Notes: generated from the letters alone by a model not told the origin. A stretch of DNA of 58,248 nt from Chitinophagaceae bacterium (GCA_024643645.1 JAHEMN010000005.1:1-58248), one strand, 5' to 3'. Counted from the stretch's first letter, positions 26,656 to 35,856 are shown. Translations and numbers: made by a program.

Positions 26656-26844
26656 TTACATTTTTGTAGTAGTATCAGCAGCTGGAGCCATTGTAGTGGT
26701 ATCAGCTGGAGCCATTGTAGTAGTATCAGCTGGTGCGATTGTTTCAGTAGCAGTTGTATCAGCAGGTGTTTCTTTGTTCTCAGCGCTGTTGTTACAAGCT
26801 ACGAATGCTGTAGCGATAACTGCAATTGCAAAAAATTTCTTCAT
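26656..26844 (-). CDS. small repeat-containing lipoprotein
   Basis: A 62-residue product with a lipoprotein signal peptide (MKKFFAIAVIATAFVAC, lipobox FVAC, Cys17), then a short polar segment and three copies of an eight-residue unit APADTTTM. After cleavage only about 46 residues remain, nearly all Ala, Pro, Asp and Thr, so it is probably a disordered surface or periplasmic tether. I recognise no named family. Many Bacteroidota encode such PADTT-rich lipoproteins. It is monocistronic with its own terminator and is divergent from the sigma factor gene. Confidence 0.78.
   Translation of the reverse strand: MKKFFAIAVIATAFVACNNSAENKETPADTTATETIAPADTTTMAPADTTTMAPAADTTTKM
26668..26741 (-). repeat. 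24-base tandem repeats in the lipoprotein gene
   Basis: Three adjacent 24-base units encoding APADTTTM-type octapeptides, nearly identical in DNA. The first and last units have one or two changes. Unit number could vary between strains by slippage. Confidence 0.75.
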
Positions 26845-26982
26845 TTTGATGTAATTTTTGTTATTTATTGAAATATTTCATTGTTAATACCAGAATCAAG
26901 AAAAGGTAACCTTCTTTTTTAATTTTTTTTTTCAGATGGTCTAGGGTTACTATTTTTAATTTTTCGTATTAAATAAAGGAAT

Positions 26983-27564
26983 GTGAAAGATCAGTTCGAA
27001 GAGATTGCATTATTGAAAGGATTAGCTACTAATGATAAGAAAGCAGTAGAAACGATTTATCAGGAGAACTTTAATATGGTTCAATCGTTGATAATCAACA
27101 ACAACGGTTCATCTGATGACGCTAAGGATATTTTTCAGGAAGCCATGATAGTGCTTTATGAAAAAGCAAGATCCGGAACTTTTGAATTGAATTGCCAAAT
27201 TAAAACCTTTGTTTATTCAGTTTCCAAAAGATTGTGGCTCAAACGTTTGCAACAGCAAAACCGATATACTGCTACAAGTGATAATCTTGAAGATGTGGTT
27301 CCGGTGGAAAATGAATTAGAGGAACATGAAAAGATAAATGCTGAGTTTAATTTGATGGAAAAAGCCCTGAATAATTTGGGTGAACCATGCAAAAGTCTTT
27401 TAGAAGCATATTATTTAAAAAAACAAAATATGCAGGTTATAGCATTGAATTTTGGATATACAAATGCTGATAATGCAAAAAACCAAAAGTATAAGTGCCT
27501 GATGAGGTTGAAAAAAATATTTTTTACGGATTACAAAAATGGTAAAGAGGATGGAGGATACTAA
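26983..27564 (+). CDS. ECF-type RNA polymerase sigma factor
   Basis: The 193-residue product has sigma region 2 (about residues 25-90, with DDAKDIFQEAMIVLYEKA binding core polymerase and the -10 region) and region 4 (about 125-180, LLEAYYLKKQNMQVIALNF then a helix-turn-helix). Translation starts at GTG 26983-26985, preceded by an AAAGGA ribosome site; the overlapping ATG at 26981 is followed at once by TGA. The downstream membrane protease gene overlaps its 3' end, so the two are translationally coupled and probably functionally paired. Confidence 0.9.
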   Translation: MKDQFEEIALLKGLATNDKKAVETIYQENFNMVQSLIINNNGSSDDAKDIFQEAMIVLYEKARSGTFELNCQIKTFVYSVSKRLWLKRLQQQNRYTATSDNLEDVVPVENELEEHEKINAEFNLMEKALNNLGEPCKSLLEAYYLKKQNMQVIALNFGYTNADNAKNQKYKCLMRLKKIFFTDYKNGKEDGGY

Positions 27565-28651
27565 ACTTTTAGACATAGTTGAACGATACATCAAGGGTGA
27601 AATGAATCCTGATGAGAGACTTCATTTTGAAACACTAAGGAAATCGAATGCTGAAATTGATCAGTTAGTGGTAGAACATACCTTGTTTTTACAACAAATG
27701 AACCGATTTGGTGAATGGAAAAAATTCCGATCATCTTTAAATGATGTGCATACTCAATTGACTGAGCAAGGTAAAATAGATTCTACCCGACTAAAGGGCA
27801 AAGCAAAGGTTATTTATCTTGTTAAAAGATATAAAAGAGTAGCTGCAATAGCTGCAGTGATTGCCGGTGTTACTACCATTACCATATCAGCACTGGTAAA
27901 TACTTTTAATCCAAAAGTTGATAATGCACAAATTACTTCACTAAGCAGAGACATTCAGTACATTAAGCAGAAACAGAATGTACAAACCAATGAAGTAAAT
28001 CAGCTTAAGAATAAAATAACAACTACCCAGATTCCATTTAAAGCAGGAGGTTCAGGATTTCTTATTGATGGAAAAGGATACCTGGTTACCAATGCACATA
28101 TCATCCGCAATTCAAAAAATATTGTTGTCATCAATAATAAAGGTGACCAGTTTAAGGCAATCATTGCTAAAATCTTTTTTGATAAGGATATTGCGATCTT
28201 AAAGATCGAAGATGATACCTATAAACAAACCGGATCACTACCTTATGGAATCCGCAAATCATCTACAGATGTTGCTGAACCTATATTTACACTTGGCTAT
28301 CCGAGAAATGAAATTGTATATAGTGAAGGCTATCTGAGTGCAAAAACTGGATTTAATGGCGATACATTAAGTTGTCAATTAGGTATTGCAGCCAATAGAG
28401 GAAACAGTGGTGGTCCTGTTTTTAACCATGATGGTGAAATTATCGGTATCATCAGTTCAAAAGAAATGGCAGCTGAAGGAGTAGCATTCGCTATACAGTC
28501 AAAATATATTTATTCTGCAATTGATGATCTGAAAAAGGATACAACTTTTCAATCAATAAAAGTACCTGCTAAATCATCTGTTCGTGGTATGGACAAAAAG
28601 CAACAGGTAAAGAAAATACAGGATTTTGTCTTTATGGTAAAAGGAGACTAA
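27551..28651 (+). CDS. membrane-anchored trypsin-like serine protease with anti-sigma-like N terminus
   Basis: The 366-residue product has a cytoplasmic N-terminal part of about 90 residues (MEDTKLLDIVERYIKGEMNP), resembling the start of anti-sigma factors, one membrane helix near 97-116 (VAAIAAVIAGVTTITISALV), a short coiled-coil-like segment, and a trypsin/S1C domain. Counted from this start, the triad is His183 (VTNAHII), Asp213 (DKDIAI) and Ser286 (NRGNSGGPV). No PDZ domain follows. An ATG at 27539 would add four residues. Overlap with the sigma gene by 14 bases suggests that the protein controls that sigma factor, combining anchor and protease in one chain; this is inference. Confidence 0.85.
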   Translation: MEDTKLLDIVERYIKGEMNPDERLHFETLRKSNAEIDQLVVEHTLFLQQMNRFGEWKKFRSSLNDVHTQLTEQGKIDSTRLKGKAKVIYLVKRYKRVAAIAAVIAGVTTITISALVNTFNPKVDNAQITSLSRDIQYIKQKQNVQTNEVNQLKNKITTTQIPFKAGGSGFLIDGKGYLVTNAHIIRNSKNIVVINNKGDQFKAIIAKIFFDKDIAILKIEDDTYKQTGSLPYGIRKSSTDVAEPIFTLGYPRNEIVYSEGYLSAKTGFNGDTLSCQLGIAANRGNSGGPVFNHDGEIIGIISSKEMAAEGVAFAIQSKYIYSAIDDLKKDTTFQSIKVPAKSSVRGMDKKQQVKKIQDFVFMVKGD

Positions 28652-28669
28652 TTAAATAATTTCCCTATT

Positions 28670-28702
28670 AAAAAGCTATCCGGGCAACCAGATAGCTTTT
28701 TT
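28670..28702 (+). terminator. terminator of the sigma-protease operon
   Basis: An 11-bp stem with arms 28670-28680 and 28691-28701 (AAAAAGCTATC / GATAGCTTTTT) has a 10-base loop and ends in T. It lies 18 bases after the protease stop and just before the convergent nucleotidyltransferase gene, so it may serve both strands. Confidence 0.88.
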
Positions 28703-28710
28703 GTTGGAAC

Positions 28711-29604
28711 CTAGTTCCAAAGATTTTCGGGATATTCACCCTCTTTAATAAGCTTATCAAGAGAATTTTTCACAAATGGCGCATCTTCTTTATAGGTTAC
28801 TCCAAACCATAATGAAGTTGTTGGTATAACATCTATTTTACCACCATCTTTAATAAATTCATCAGCAACAATCGGAATAAAGAACTCCGATTTAAGCTCA
28901 GTCCCATAATCTTTCAAGAAACCATTGAACAACTTTTCTGTAAAAGAGAAAAACGAAGTGTCAAAACACCAGAAATTCATTGAAACTTTTGTATTCTCTG
29001 ACAATTCTTTAGGTTCAAGCCCATCATCACAAATGATCTTCTCCCCTTTCTTAGCAATATTTATGCGTTCAGTAATTGAAACGAGGTTTCCTTTATTTAA
29101 TGTGCAAACTCCTCTGTTAACAGTTCCGTGGTCAGATAATGTTTTTAAAAGATCATAACCTACTATGGCAAAATTCTTTTCATTACAACCCACTTTTAAA
29201 AAAGAAGCTGCATTATTAAAAGCATTGCTTCCATAAAAATCATCAGCATTAATTACAGCGAAGGGTTCTTTAACTTCATTTTTTGCACATAAAACAGCAT
29301 GGGCCGTTCCCCAGGGTTTAGTTCTTTCAGGATTCCTTTCAAATCCATCTGTAAACATATCCAGTTCCTGAAAAACATACGCTGTCTCTATTCTATTCTT
29401 CAACTTTGGTTCAAAAATTGATTTAAAATTATCAGCATATTCATTTCGTATAATAAATACAACTTTTCCAAACCCTGCACGGATGGCATCAAAAATAGAA
29501 TAGTCCATAATTGTTTCCCCATTTGGTCCAAATGCTTCAACTTGTTTCATACTGCCATAACGGGATGCCATACCGGCTGCTAATATCACTAAAGTTGGTT
29601 TCAT
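28711..29604 (-). CDS. sugar-phosphate nucleotidyltransferase-like protein
   Basis: The 297-residue product begins MKPTLVILAAGMASRYGSMK, the nucleotide-binding signature of the NTP_transferase family, and has the FAVINADDFYGSNAF segment near residues 115-130 that holds the metal-binding Asp. It probably activates a sugar phosphate or related substrate with an NTP, but the substrate cannot be told. No partner sugar-biosynthesis gene is adjacent. It is convergent with the protease operon and divergent from the deaminase-like gene. Confidence 0.88.
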   Translation of the reverse strand: MKPTLVILAAGMASRYGSMKQVEAFGPNGETIMDYSIFDAIRAGFGKVVFIIRNEYADNFKSIFEPKLKNRIETAYVFQELDMFTDGFERNPERTKPWGTAHAVLCAKNEVKEPFAVINADDFYGSNAFNNAASFLKVGCNEKNFAIVGYDLLKTLSDHGTVNRGVCTLNKGNLVSITERINIAKKGEKIICDDGLEPKELSENTKVSMNFWCFDTSFFSFTEKLFNGFLKDYGTELKSEFFIPIVADEFIKDGGKIDVIPTTSLWFGVTYKEDAPFVKNSLDKLIKEGEYPENLWN

Positions 29605-29692
29605 TGAATTATCATTTATTAAAAACGCTGATCACTAAATTAGTGTAGAGGCGAAATTAAAGTAAATTCGCTTCTTTGTTATTCAATTTTAA

Positions 29693-30583
29693 ATGCAACT
29701 CATAAACTCTGAAAATATTACAATTGATAATTTATCATTTCCTGGTAATTCTGATGAAAATATTAATGCATCTGTTTTAAGATTAGATAAAATACACCCG
29801 GTCATATCTGGTAATAAATGGTTCAAACTCAGGTATTATCTTGATGAAGCAAAATATCTTAATAAAAAGACAATAGTTACTTATGGTGGTGCATGGTCAA
29901 ATCATATTTTAGCTACAGCTGCTGCTTGTAAAATAAATGAATTTAATAGCATAGGAATTATTAGAGGAGAAGAAATTGAGAATTTATCTTCGACTTTGTT
30001 ACAAGCAAAAGATTTTGGGATGAAGATCGTATTCATGAATCGAAATGACTATCAAAACAAGATAATTCCATTAGAAATAAATACAGATGAATGTTACATG
30101 ATTGCAGAAGGAGGATATGGGAAAAAAGGAGCTATAGGCGCATCAACTATTCTGAAAAATTTTACTGTAGAAAACTATACACATATTTGTTGTGCCGCCG
30201 GAACAGGTACAATGGCAGCCGGTTTATTAAATGGATTATCTGCTGATCAAAAACTGATAGCCATCAGTGTATTAAAAAATTACCTCGAAATAGAAAATAA
30301 AATAAAAGCACTATTAGAAACACATACAAAAAACCTAACTGTAATTCATGATTATCATTTTGGCGGATATGCTAAATATAAACCTGAACTTATACAGTTT
30401 ATGAATGATTTATATACCCACTCAAATACTCCAACAGACTTTGTATATACAGGTAAGCTTTTCTATGCAATTTCAGATCTTATTAAAAAGAATTATTTTC
30501 CAAAAGAAAGCAAGTTATTAATAATTCACAGTGGTGGATTACAAGGAAACAGATCATTGAACAAAGGAAAGTTAATATTTTAG
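29693..30583 (+). CDS. PLP-dependent ACC deaminase / D-cysteine desulfhydrase family protein
   Basis: The 296-residue product shows the family's PLP-lysine segment SGNKWFKLRYYLDEAKY (Lys near residue 43) and TYGGAWSNHILATAAACK near 63-80, and a phosphate-binding CCAAGTGTMAAGL loop near 160-172. Relatives are 1-aminocyclopropane-1-carboxylate deaminase and D-cysteine desulfhydrase, which cannot be separated by reading alone. The enzyme is monocistronic. Its length of 296 is slightly shorter than the 330-340 common in the family. Confidence 0.88.
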   Translation: MQLINSENITIDNLSFPGNSDENINASVLRLDKIHPVISGNKWFKLRYYLDEAKYLNKKTIVTYGGAWSNHILATAAACKINEFNSIGIIRGEEIENLSSTLLQAKDFGMKIVFMNRNDYQNKIIPLEINTDECYMIAEGGYGKKGAIGASTILKNFTVENYTHICCAAGTGTMAAGLLNGLSADQKLIAISVLKNYLEIENKIKALLETHTKNLTVIHDYHFGGYAKYKPELIQFMNDLYTHSNTPTDFVYTGKLFYAISDLIKKNYFPKESKLLIIHSGGLQGNRSLNKGKLIF

Positions 30584-30602
30584 ATTATATACTCTCCTAT
30601 CT

Positions 30603-30610
30603 TATCTTTG
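30603..30610 (+). promoter_or_regulatory. -7 promoter element of the secreted hypothetical gene
   Basis: TATCTTTG matches TAnnTTTG, 46 bases before the ATG at 30657. Only T-rich sequence, no clear TTTG, lies at the -33 position. Confidence 0.5.
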
Positions 30611-30656
30611 TGCCATCTTTGTAAACGAATCCAATATTTATTTCGTTCTATACAAT

Positions 30657-31418
30657 ATGAGAAAACTGGTCATTCTTACTTTATTGATTCCGTTTCTTTG
30701 TGTTTGCAAATTAAATGCACAGGATACACTTCCAAACTTTTCATTAATTAATGTAGGTAATAAAAGGATCATTGTTGGCTGGGTAAATAGCTTACCTAAC
30801 GTAAAACAAATAAGCATACAACGTTCTTTTGACAGCCTATCAGGATTTAAGACAATTCTTACAGTTCTTGATCCTACACTACCTCAAAATGGTTATGCAG
30901 ATATGAATGCAACCAATGAGTATATGTTTTACCGGTTATATATCATGCAGGATCAGGGTAAATATCAGTTCAGTAAAACTATGAGGCCTGTAAAAGATAC
31001 AGCGAAAGTTACCGTCAAACCACAAGTAGATAATCTAACTCCCCAAGGTGATTCAGCAAAGCCAGCTAATCCATTTGTACTATATCTTGGAGGCTTTCCC
31101 GGAACTGACTCTGTTTCAACACCAAACCCTGTAGCAGTAAAAAATAAACCTACTGGCTTCATGCCATCGCTTTATGTATATACTTTCAGAGACGGGAATG
31201 TACGCATCAGCCTCCCAACTGAAGAAAAACCAAAAAAGTATTCAATCAAATTCTTTGAGGAAGAAGGTGATTTCCTTTTTGAATTAAAAGATATCAAAGA
31301 AAAAAAATTCAAAATTGACAAATCCAACTTTTTTCATGCAGGGTGGTTCAAATTTGAATTATATGAAGATGAAAAGCTTATTGAAAAACATAAGTTTTAC
31401 TTAGAGAAGGATTTCTGA
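30657..31418 (+). CDS. secreted hypothetical protein
   Basis: A 253-residue product with a signal peptide ([20 protein letters not shown], cleavage likely after LNA). Residues about 27-110 look like a fibronectin-type beta domain ([20 protein letters not shown], then [18 protein letters not shown]); after a Pro/Lys/Val-rich linker a second beta-rich region (about 170-253) ends in [12 protein letters not shown] recognise no named family or catalytic motif. The two-part structure suggests an envelope or periplasmic binding role. Its 3' end overlaps lipB on the opposite strand by 18 bases. Confidence 0.8.
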   Translation: MRKLVILTLLIPFLCVCKLNAQDTLPNFSLINVGNKRIIVGWVNSLPNVKQISIQRSFDSLSGFKTILTVLDPTLPQNGYADMNATNEYMFYRLYIMQDQGKYQFSKTMRPVKDTAKVTVKPQVDNLTPQGDSAKPANPFVLYLGGFPGTDSVSTPNPVAVKNKPTGFMPSLYVYTFRDGNVRISLPTEEKPKKYSIKFFEEEGDFLFELKDIKEKKFKIDKSNFFHAGWFKFELYEDEKLIEKHKFYLEKDF

Positions 31419-32153
31419 AACTAATTGCACATTAAATACTTTTTCAAACTTTCTTTTTACTATCTCTTTAACTTCTTTTTCATCCGCTTTATATCCTAAT
31501 TCCTTTTCTAAAGAAGTAACTTGTTTATTGTTGATGCCACATGGAATGATGTGATTGAAATAAGACAAGTCTGTATTTATATTAAATGCAAACCCATGCA
31601 TTGTGATCCAACGACTACAACGAACCCCTATTGCACAAATCTTTCGTTCTCTTCCTGCAATAGCAGTATCAATCCATACACCAGTCTCTCCACTTGATCT
31701 TTCTCCTTTTATGCCATATTCCTTCAATGTTAGAATGATCACTTCTTCCAGGCTTCGTAAATAGCGACCGATGTCTGTATAAAAATTTTCCAGATCCAGT
31801 ATAGGATAGCCAACTAACTGATCCGGTCCATGAAAAGTAATATCTCCTCCCCTGTTCGTATTAAAAAATTGAATATTTTTTTCTTCTAACTCATGGTCAT
31901 TCAATAATATATTTTCTTTGTTTCCACTTTTACCCAGTGTATAAACTGCAGGATGTTCTACAAATAATAGATAATTGGAAGTTGATTTGTCCATATTTAT
32001 TTCACCATTGGATAACTCATTCTCATTTTTTGTGCCATTAAATTCTTCCGATTTGATCTTAACATTTTCCTTCAATAATTTTTCCTGGTAATCCCATGCT
32101 GCCTGGTATTCCATTATTCCCAGATCCCTGAATATGACTGTCTGTTTTTCCAT
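31401..32153 (-). CDS. lipB: octanoyltransferase LipB
   Basis: The 250-residue enzyme moves octanoate from acyl carrier protein to lipoyl domains. Signatures are [20 protein letters not shown] near residues 97-116, and the catalytic Cys in [10 protein letters not shown] with the conserved preceding [10 protein letters not shown] segment. An insert of about 40 residues rich in Asn and Glu lies near residues 30-60, longer than in E. coli LipB. It is divergent from rluD with both -7 elements in the 51-base gap. Confidence 0.95.
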   Translation of the reverse strand: MEKQTVIFRDLGIMEYQAAWDYQEKLLKENVKIKSEEFNGTKNENELSNGEINMDKSTSNYLLFVEHPAVYTLGKSGNKENILLNDHELEEKNIQFFNTNRGGDITFHGPDQLVGYPILDLENFYTDIGRYLRSLEEVIILTLKEYGIKGERSSGETGVWIDTAIAGRERKICAIGVRCSRWITMHGFAFNINTDLSYFNHIIPCGINNKQVTSLEKELGYKADEKEVKEIVKRKFEKVFNVQLVSEILL

Positions 32154-32161
32154 TAGAATTA

Positions 32162-32196
32162 CAAATCTACCAACAAAACTTCAACCATTACCTTTG
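32162..32196. promoter_or_regulatory. back-to-back -7 elements for lipB and the RluD-type gene
   Basis: TAGATTTG at 32169-32162 (minus strand) precedes lipB by eight bases and TACCTTTG at 32189-32196 (plus strand) precedes the pseudouridine synthase start by eight bases. Neither has a good TTTG at -33. Both mRNAs would have leaders of about five bases or less. Confidence 0.6.
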
Positions 32197-32204
32197 CATA
32201 AATT

Positions 32205-33263
32205 ATGGAAGAAGATTTAAAAAATACAGAACTGGAACAGGGTGAGAGTAATGATGAAATGTTCGAAAGGTTTTCCATCACAATCGATAAAGGACAAGAC
32301 CCTCTTCGCATTGATAAATTTCTTATGCAAAGAATTGAAAATGCAACCAGAAACAAATTGCAAAGAGCAATTTCGATGGGAATGGTTCTGGTAAATGGAA
32401 AAGAGATCAAGTCAAACTATAAAATCAAACCGCTGGATTCCATCATCGTTTATTCAGATATGAGTCCGGACCAAACCGATGTTGTTCCTGAAAAAATGGA
32501 TCTGAATATCGTATATGAAGATGACGATATCATGATCATCAATAAACCGGCAGGTATGGTAGTGCATCCGGGAAGTGGTAATTATACCGGCACTTTATTA
32601 AATGGTGTTTCTTATTATTTACAACAACAAAATCCTGAATTAACAGATGATGTGTTACCCCGATTTGGCCTGGTACATCGTATTGATAAAAACACAAGTG
32701 GTTTATTGGTATTAGCCAAAACAGATATTGCTATGCGAAACCTTGCGAAGCAATTCTTTGATCATACGATCAGCCGGAAATATGTGGCTTTGGTTTGGGG
32801 CGATGTTGAGAAAGATTCAGGGACAATCGTTGCTCATGTTGGCAGAAACCAACGATTCAGGAAATTATTTGAAGCTTATCCCGAAGGCGATCATGGAAAA
32901 GACGCCACTACCCATTATAACGTTTTAGAGAGATTTGGATATGTTACACTGGTACAATGTATATTAGAAACCGGTAGAACACACCAGATCAGAGTACATA
33001 TGAAATATATAGGACATCCTTTATTCAATGATGATTTTTATGGTGGCGATAAAATTGTAAAAGGAACAGTATATGCCAAATACAAGCAATTTGTAGATAA
33101 TTGTTTTAAGATCTGTCAAAGACAGGCTCTACATGCTAAAACTTTAGGATTTATTCATCCAACAACGGGTAAGGAAATGTTTTTCGAAGCTGCTTTACCG
33201 GAAGATATTGAACAGGTAATTGAGAAATGGAAAAAATATGGTAAGCAAAAAATTGAGTTATAG
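32205..33263 (+). CDS. RluA/RluD family 23S rRNA pseudouridine synthase
   Basis: The 352-residue protein has an N-terminal S4 RNA-binding domain (about residues 32-85, LRIDKFLMQRIENATRNKLQ) and the RluA catalytic domain with LVHRIDKNTSGLLVLAK, Asp161 being the catalytic residue, and GRTHQIRVHMKYIGHPL later. Domain order and length fit RluD, which modifies helix 69 of 23S rRNA, although related RluC-type enzymes share the layout. The -7 element ends eight bases before its ATG. Confidence 0.93.
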   Translation: MEEDLKNTELEQGESNDEMFERFSITIDKGQDPLRIDKFLMQRIENATRNKLQRAISMGMVLVNGKEIKSNYKIKPLDSIIVYSDMSPDQTDVVPEKMDLNIVYEDDDIMIINKPAGMVVHPGSGNYTGTLLNGVSYYLQQQNPELTDDVLPRFGLVHRIDKNTSGLLVLAKTDIAMRNLAKQFFDHTISRKYVALVWGDVEKDSGTIVAHVGRNQRFRKLFEAYPEGDHGKDATTHYNVLERFGYVTLVQCILETGRTHQIRVHMKYIGHPLFNDDFYGGDKIVKGTVYAKYKQFVDNCFKICQRQALHAKTLGFIHPTTGKEMFFEAALPEDIEQVIEKWKKYGKQKIEL

Positions 33264-33300
33264 AAACTCACTATAACTCTTTTAAGAAATCATTACAGTT

Positions 33301-33882
33301 TTACTTTCCAGAAAAAGACATCTTATAGTCAACCGATACTTTACCTTTTGTAATATCATTTAACTTTCCTTTCATCAACTTTCGTTTCAATAAGGAAATA
33401 TGATCGATAAATAATTTACCTTCTATATGATCATACTCATGTAAGATAACCCTTGCTGTAAGTCCTGTAAATGTTTTTGTGTGCTTTTCAAATTTTTCAT
33501 CATTATAAGAGATCGTAACACTTTGCTGACGATAAATATCTTCTCTGATCTTTGGAATACTTAAACAACCTTCATTATAAGACCATTCATCACCTTCCAA
33601 TTCTTCAATCTCAGCATTTATAAAAACAATTTTTTCTCCAGGTGCATCTTCATATTCAGCTTGTTCTTCTTCGTTCATAGTCTTAAACATCTGTTCTGTA
33701 TCAATAACAAACAACCTGATTGCTTTATTTATTTGAGGGGCGGCTAAACCAACTCCATTGCTTGCATACATGGTTTCCCACATATCTTCTACCAATTTAT
33801 CCAATTGAGGAAAATCTGTATTAATAGGTACTGCTACTTTTCTTAAAACCGGATGTCCGTATGCTACAATAGGAAGAATCAT
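33301..33882 (-). CDS. def: peptide deformylase
   Basis: The 193-residue metalloenzyme removes the N-formyl group from new proteins. The three motifs are GVGLAAPQI (residues 43-51), EGCLSIP with metal ligand Cys106, and HEYDHIEG with His148 and His152. Full length for the family. A candidate -7 element TAATTTTG lies upstream at 33919-33912. It is transcribed away from the RluD gene with no terminator visible between the two convergent ends. Confidence 0.97.
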   Translation of the reverse strand: MILPIVAYGHPVLRKVAVPINTDFPQLDKLVEDMWETMYASNGVGLAAPQINKAIRLFVIDTEQMFKTMNEEEQAEYEDAPGEKIVFINAEIEELEGDEWSYNEGCLSIPKIREDIYRQQSVTISYNDEKFEKHTKTFTGLTARVILHEYDHIEGKLFIDHISLLKRKLMKGKLNDITKGKVSVDYKMSFSGK

Positions 33883-33962
33883 TATTAATTTTTGAATAAA
33901 TATTTAATCGGCAAAATTACAAATTTTTGAGCTTTTATATTGACATAAAAACATAAAATAGA

Positions 33963-34373
33963 TCAAAAATTTCTTAAATACTCCTGAAGCATTATTGTTG
34001 CAGCTATTTCATCAACCAAGGCCTTATTTCTTCTGTCTTTTTTCTTCATACCCATTTCCAGCATGGCATCTTTCGCCATTTTCGAAGTATATCTTTCATC
34101 AACCTTTTTAACAGGAATAGCTGGAAAATGTTTGTTCAGATCCCTGATACATTTTTCAACTAAAGGAGTTGCATGGGTACTGGAGTCGTCCCAATTCGTA
34201 GGCCAACCGATCAGGATCAACTCAACAGGTTCTTTTGTAAAATAATCTTTCAAAAAAGGAATTAAATCTTTTGAGTGCAGCGTAGTTAATCCTGTTGCAA
34301 TTATCTGTAACGGATCTGTAACAGCAATACCAGTTCTTTTTAATCCAAAATCAATTGAAAGTATTCTTGCCAA
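33963..34373 (-). CDS. ruvX: putative Holliday junction resolvase / pre-16S rRNA nuclease YqgF
   Basis: The 136-residue protein has the RNase H-like fold of the RuvX/YqgF family: ILSIDFGLKRTGIAV with catalytic Asp8, LIGWPTN near residues 75-81, VDERYTSKMAKDAM near 108-121 and the DEIAATIMLQEYL ending. In E. coli it helps mature the 16S rRNA 5' end. It starts nine bases after the ubiA-like stop, in the same operon as that gene and the methyltransferase. Confidence 0.94.
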   Translation of the reverse strand: MARILSIDFGLKRTGIAVTDPLQIIATGLTTLHSKDLIPFLKDYFTKEPVELILIGWPTNWDDSSTHATPLVEKCIRDLNKHFPAIPVKKVDERYTSKMAKDAMLEMGMKKKDRRNKALVDEIAATIMLQEYLRNF

Positions 34374-34382
34374 AAGAAAATA

Positions 34383-35291
34383 TTAATGAATGAATAAATC
34401 TGATATTACAAAGATGGCGAAAACAACGGATGCAATTCCATTGGCTGTCATAAATGCCAGGTTTACTTTTCGTAGATCATTAGGTTTCACTATTGAATGT
34501 TGATAGACCAGCATACCTATAAAAACGGCTACACCAATCCAATACAACCAACCAAAACCTCCATACCTGCCGGCAATGAAAACAGCGGCTGCACTAATTC
34601 CATGAAATATTTCTGAAATTCTTAATGCTTTTGCTTTACCCAACCATGCAGGGATAGAATATAATTCCTGTGATTTGTCAAACTCTTCATCCTGCAATGC
34701 ATAAATTATATCAAAACCACTTACCCAGAAAATAACTGCGATGGAAAAAAGAATCGGCAATAAATCAAAATGACCAGTTACAGCCAGATAAGCTCCTATT
34801 GGCGCTAATGCCAGGCCTACTCCTAAGATCAAATGACATAGTGGGGTAAAACGTTTAGTATAACTATAACCTAATACCACAGCTAATGCAACAGGAGATA
34901 AGTAAAAACAGATCGAATTAATAAAATAAGTACATACAATAAATAAAATACATGCTGCAATCGTAAATGCAAATGCATTTTTGGGTGTAATTATGCCTTT
35001 GGGGATTTCTCTTATCGCTGTTCTTGGGTTTTTCGCATCAATATTTCTATCGAGATAACGATTAAAAGCCATGGCTGCACTACGGGCAAAGACCATGCAA
35101 AGAAATACCAGTACAAACAGTAATCCTAATCTTTCCCAATCAAACTGAGGGGAGAAAATTTTTCTATGCCATCCAGGAATTAAAGACGAGAACTCAAACA
35201 CACCCAATGCAAATCCGATCAATGCAAATGGCATTGCAAAAATGGTATGTGAGAATTTTATAAGACTTAAATAACTTTTTACTTTACTCAT
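34383..35291 (-). CDS. UbiA-type prenyltransferase
   Basis: A 302-residue membrane protein with about eight helices. The aspartate-rich motifs are NRYLDRNIDAKNPRT (first, about residues 78-92) and YALQDEEFDKSQEL (second, about 197-210), which bind magnesium prenyl diphosphate. The family member annotated as 4-hydroxybenzoate octaprenyltransferase-like in Bacteroidota is often tied to menaquinone synthesis by the futalosine route; this genome's route is not visible here. It starts one base after the methyltransferase stop. Confidence 0.9.
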   Translation of the reverse strand: MSKVKSYLSLIKFSHTIFAMPFALIGFALGVFEFSSLIPGWHRKIFSPQFDWERLGLLFVLVFLCMVFARSAAMAFNRYLDRNIDAKNPRTAIREIPKGIITPKNAFAFTIAACILFIVCTYFINSICFYLSPVALAVVLGYSYTKRFTPLCHLILGVGLALAPIGAYLAVTGHFDLLPILFSIAVIFWVSGFDIIYALQDEEFDKSQELYSIPAWLGKAKALRISEIFHGISAAAVFIAGRYGGFGWLYWIGVAVFIGMLVYQHSIVKPNDLRKVNLAFMTANGIASVVFAIFVISDLFIH

Positions 35292-35292
35292 T

Positions 35293-35820
35293 TTATATTT
35301 TTTGTCGAACCAATTCCCACAACACTACACCTACCGCTGTTGCAATATTTAATGAATGTTTCATTCCTAATTGTGGAATTTCCAGGCAACCTTCACTTAA
35401 ATGAATCGTTGATTGCTCCACACCTGATACTTCATTTCCAAATATCACCGCTATTTTCTCATCTTCATCAAATCCAATAGCATTTAATTTATAACTGCCT
35501 TCAGCCTGTTCTACAGCATATACATTATAACCATTTGCCTTTAACTCAGTTATTGCTTCTGCTGTTGTTGCAAAATGTTTCCAACTTACAGATTCTTCTG
35601 CGCCAAGGGCTGTTTTTTTAATTTCTTTATGAGGAGGAACTGCAGAATAACCGATAATATAAATGGCTTCAACCAGAAATGCATCTGCCGTACGAAATAC
35701 ACTACCGATATTATAGGCACTGCGGATGTTTTCCAGAACAATAATCACCGGATTTTTTTTTGACTCCTTTACTTCTTCTATGGATTTTCTGCCCAATTCA
35801 TCCATACTTAATTTTCGCAT
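35293..35820 (-). CDS. SpoU/TrmH family RNA 2'-O-methyltransferase
   Basis: The 175-residue product starts at the ATG at 35818-35820 (MRKLSMDELGRKSIEEVKES). It has the SPOUT knot motifs NIRSAYNIGSVFRTADAFL near residues 30-48, FGNEVSGVEQSTI near 122-134 and the SLNIATAVGVVLWEL ending. The target is a tRNA or rRNA ribose. A -7 element TACCTTTG ends only four bases before the ATG, so the mRNA is probably leaderless; the longer in-frame start at 35871 is a TTG and lies upstream of this promoter. Confidence 0.93.
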   Translation of the reverse strand: MRKLSMDELGRKSIEEVKESKKNPVIIVLENIRSAYNIGSVFRTADAFLVEAIYIIGYSAVPPHKEIKKTALGAEESVSWKHFATTAEAITELKANGYNVYAVEQAEGSYKLNAIGFDEDEKIAVIFGNEVSGVEQSTIHLSEGCLEIPQLGMKHSLNIATAVGVVLWELVRQKI

Positions 35821-35824
35821 CGGG

Positions 35825-35856
35825 CAAAGGTAAGCTAAGAGGTTAAACGAGTGAAA
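35825..35856 (-). promoter_or_regulatory. promoter of the TrmH-ubiA-ruvX operon
   Basis: TACCTTTG at 35832-35825 on the minus strand, with TTTC at 35856-35853 at 20-base spacing (3 of 4 for -33). Transcription should start at or within a base or two of the ATG at 35820. Confidence 0.7.
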
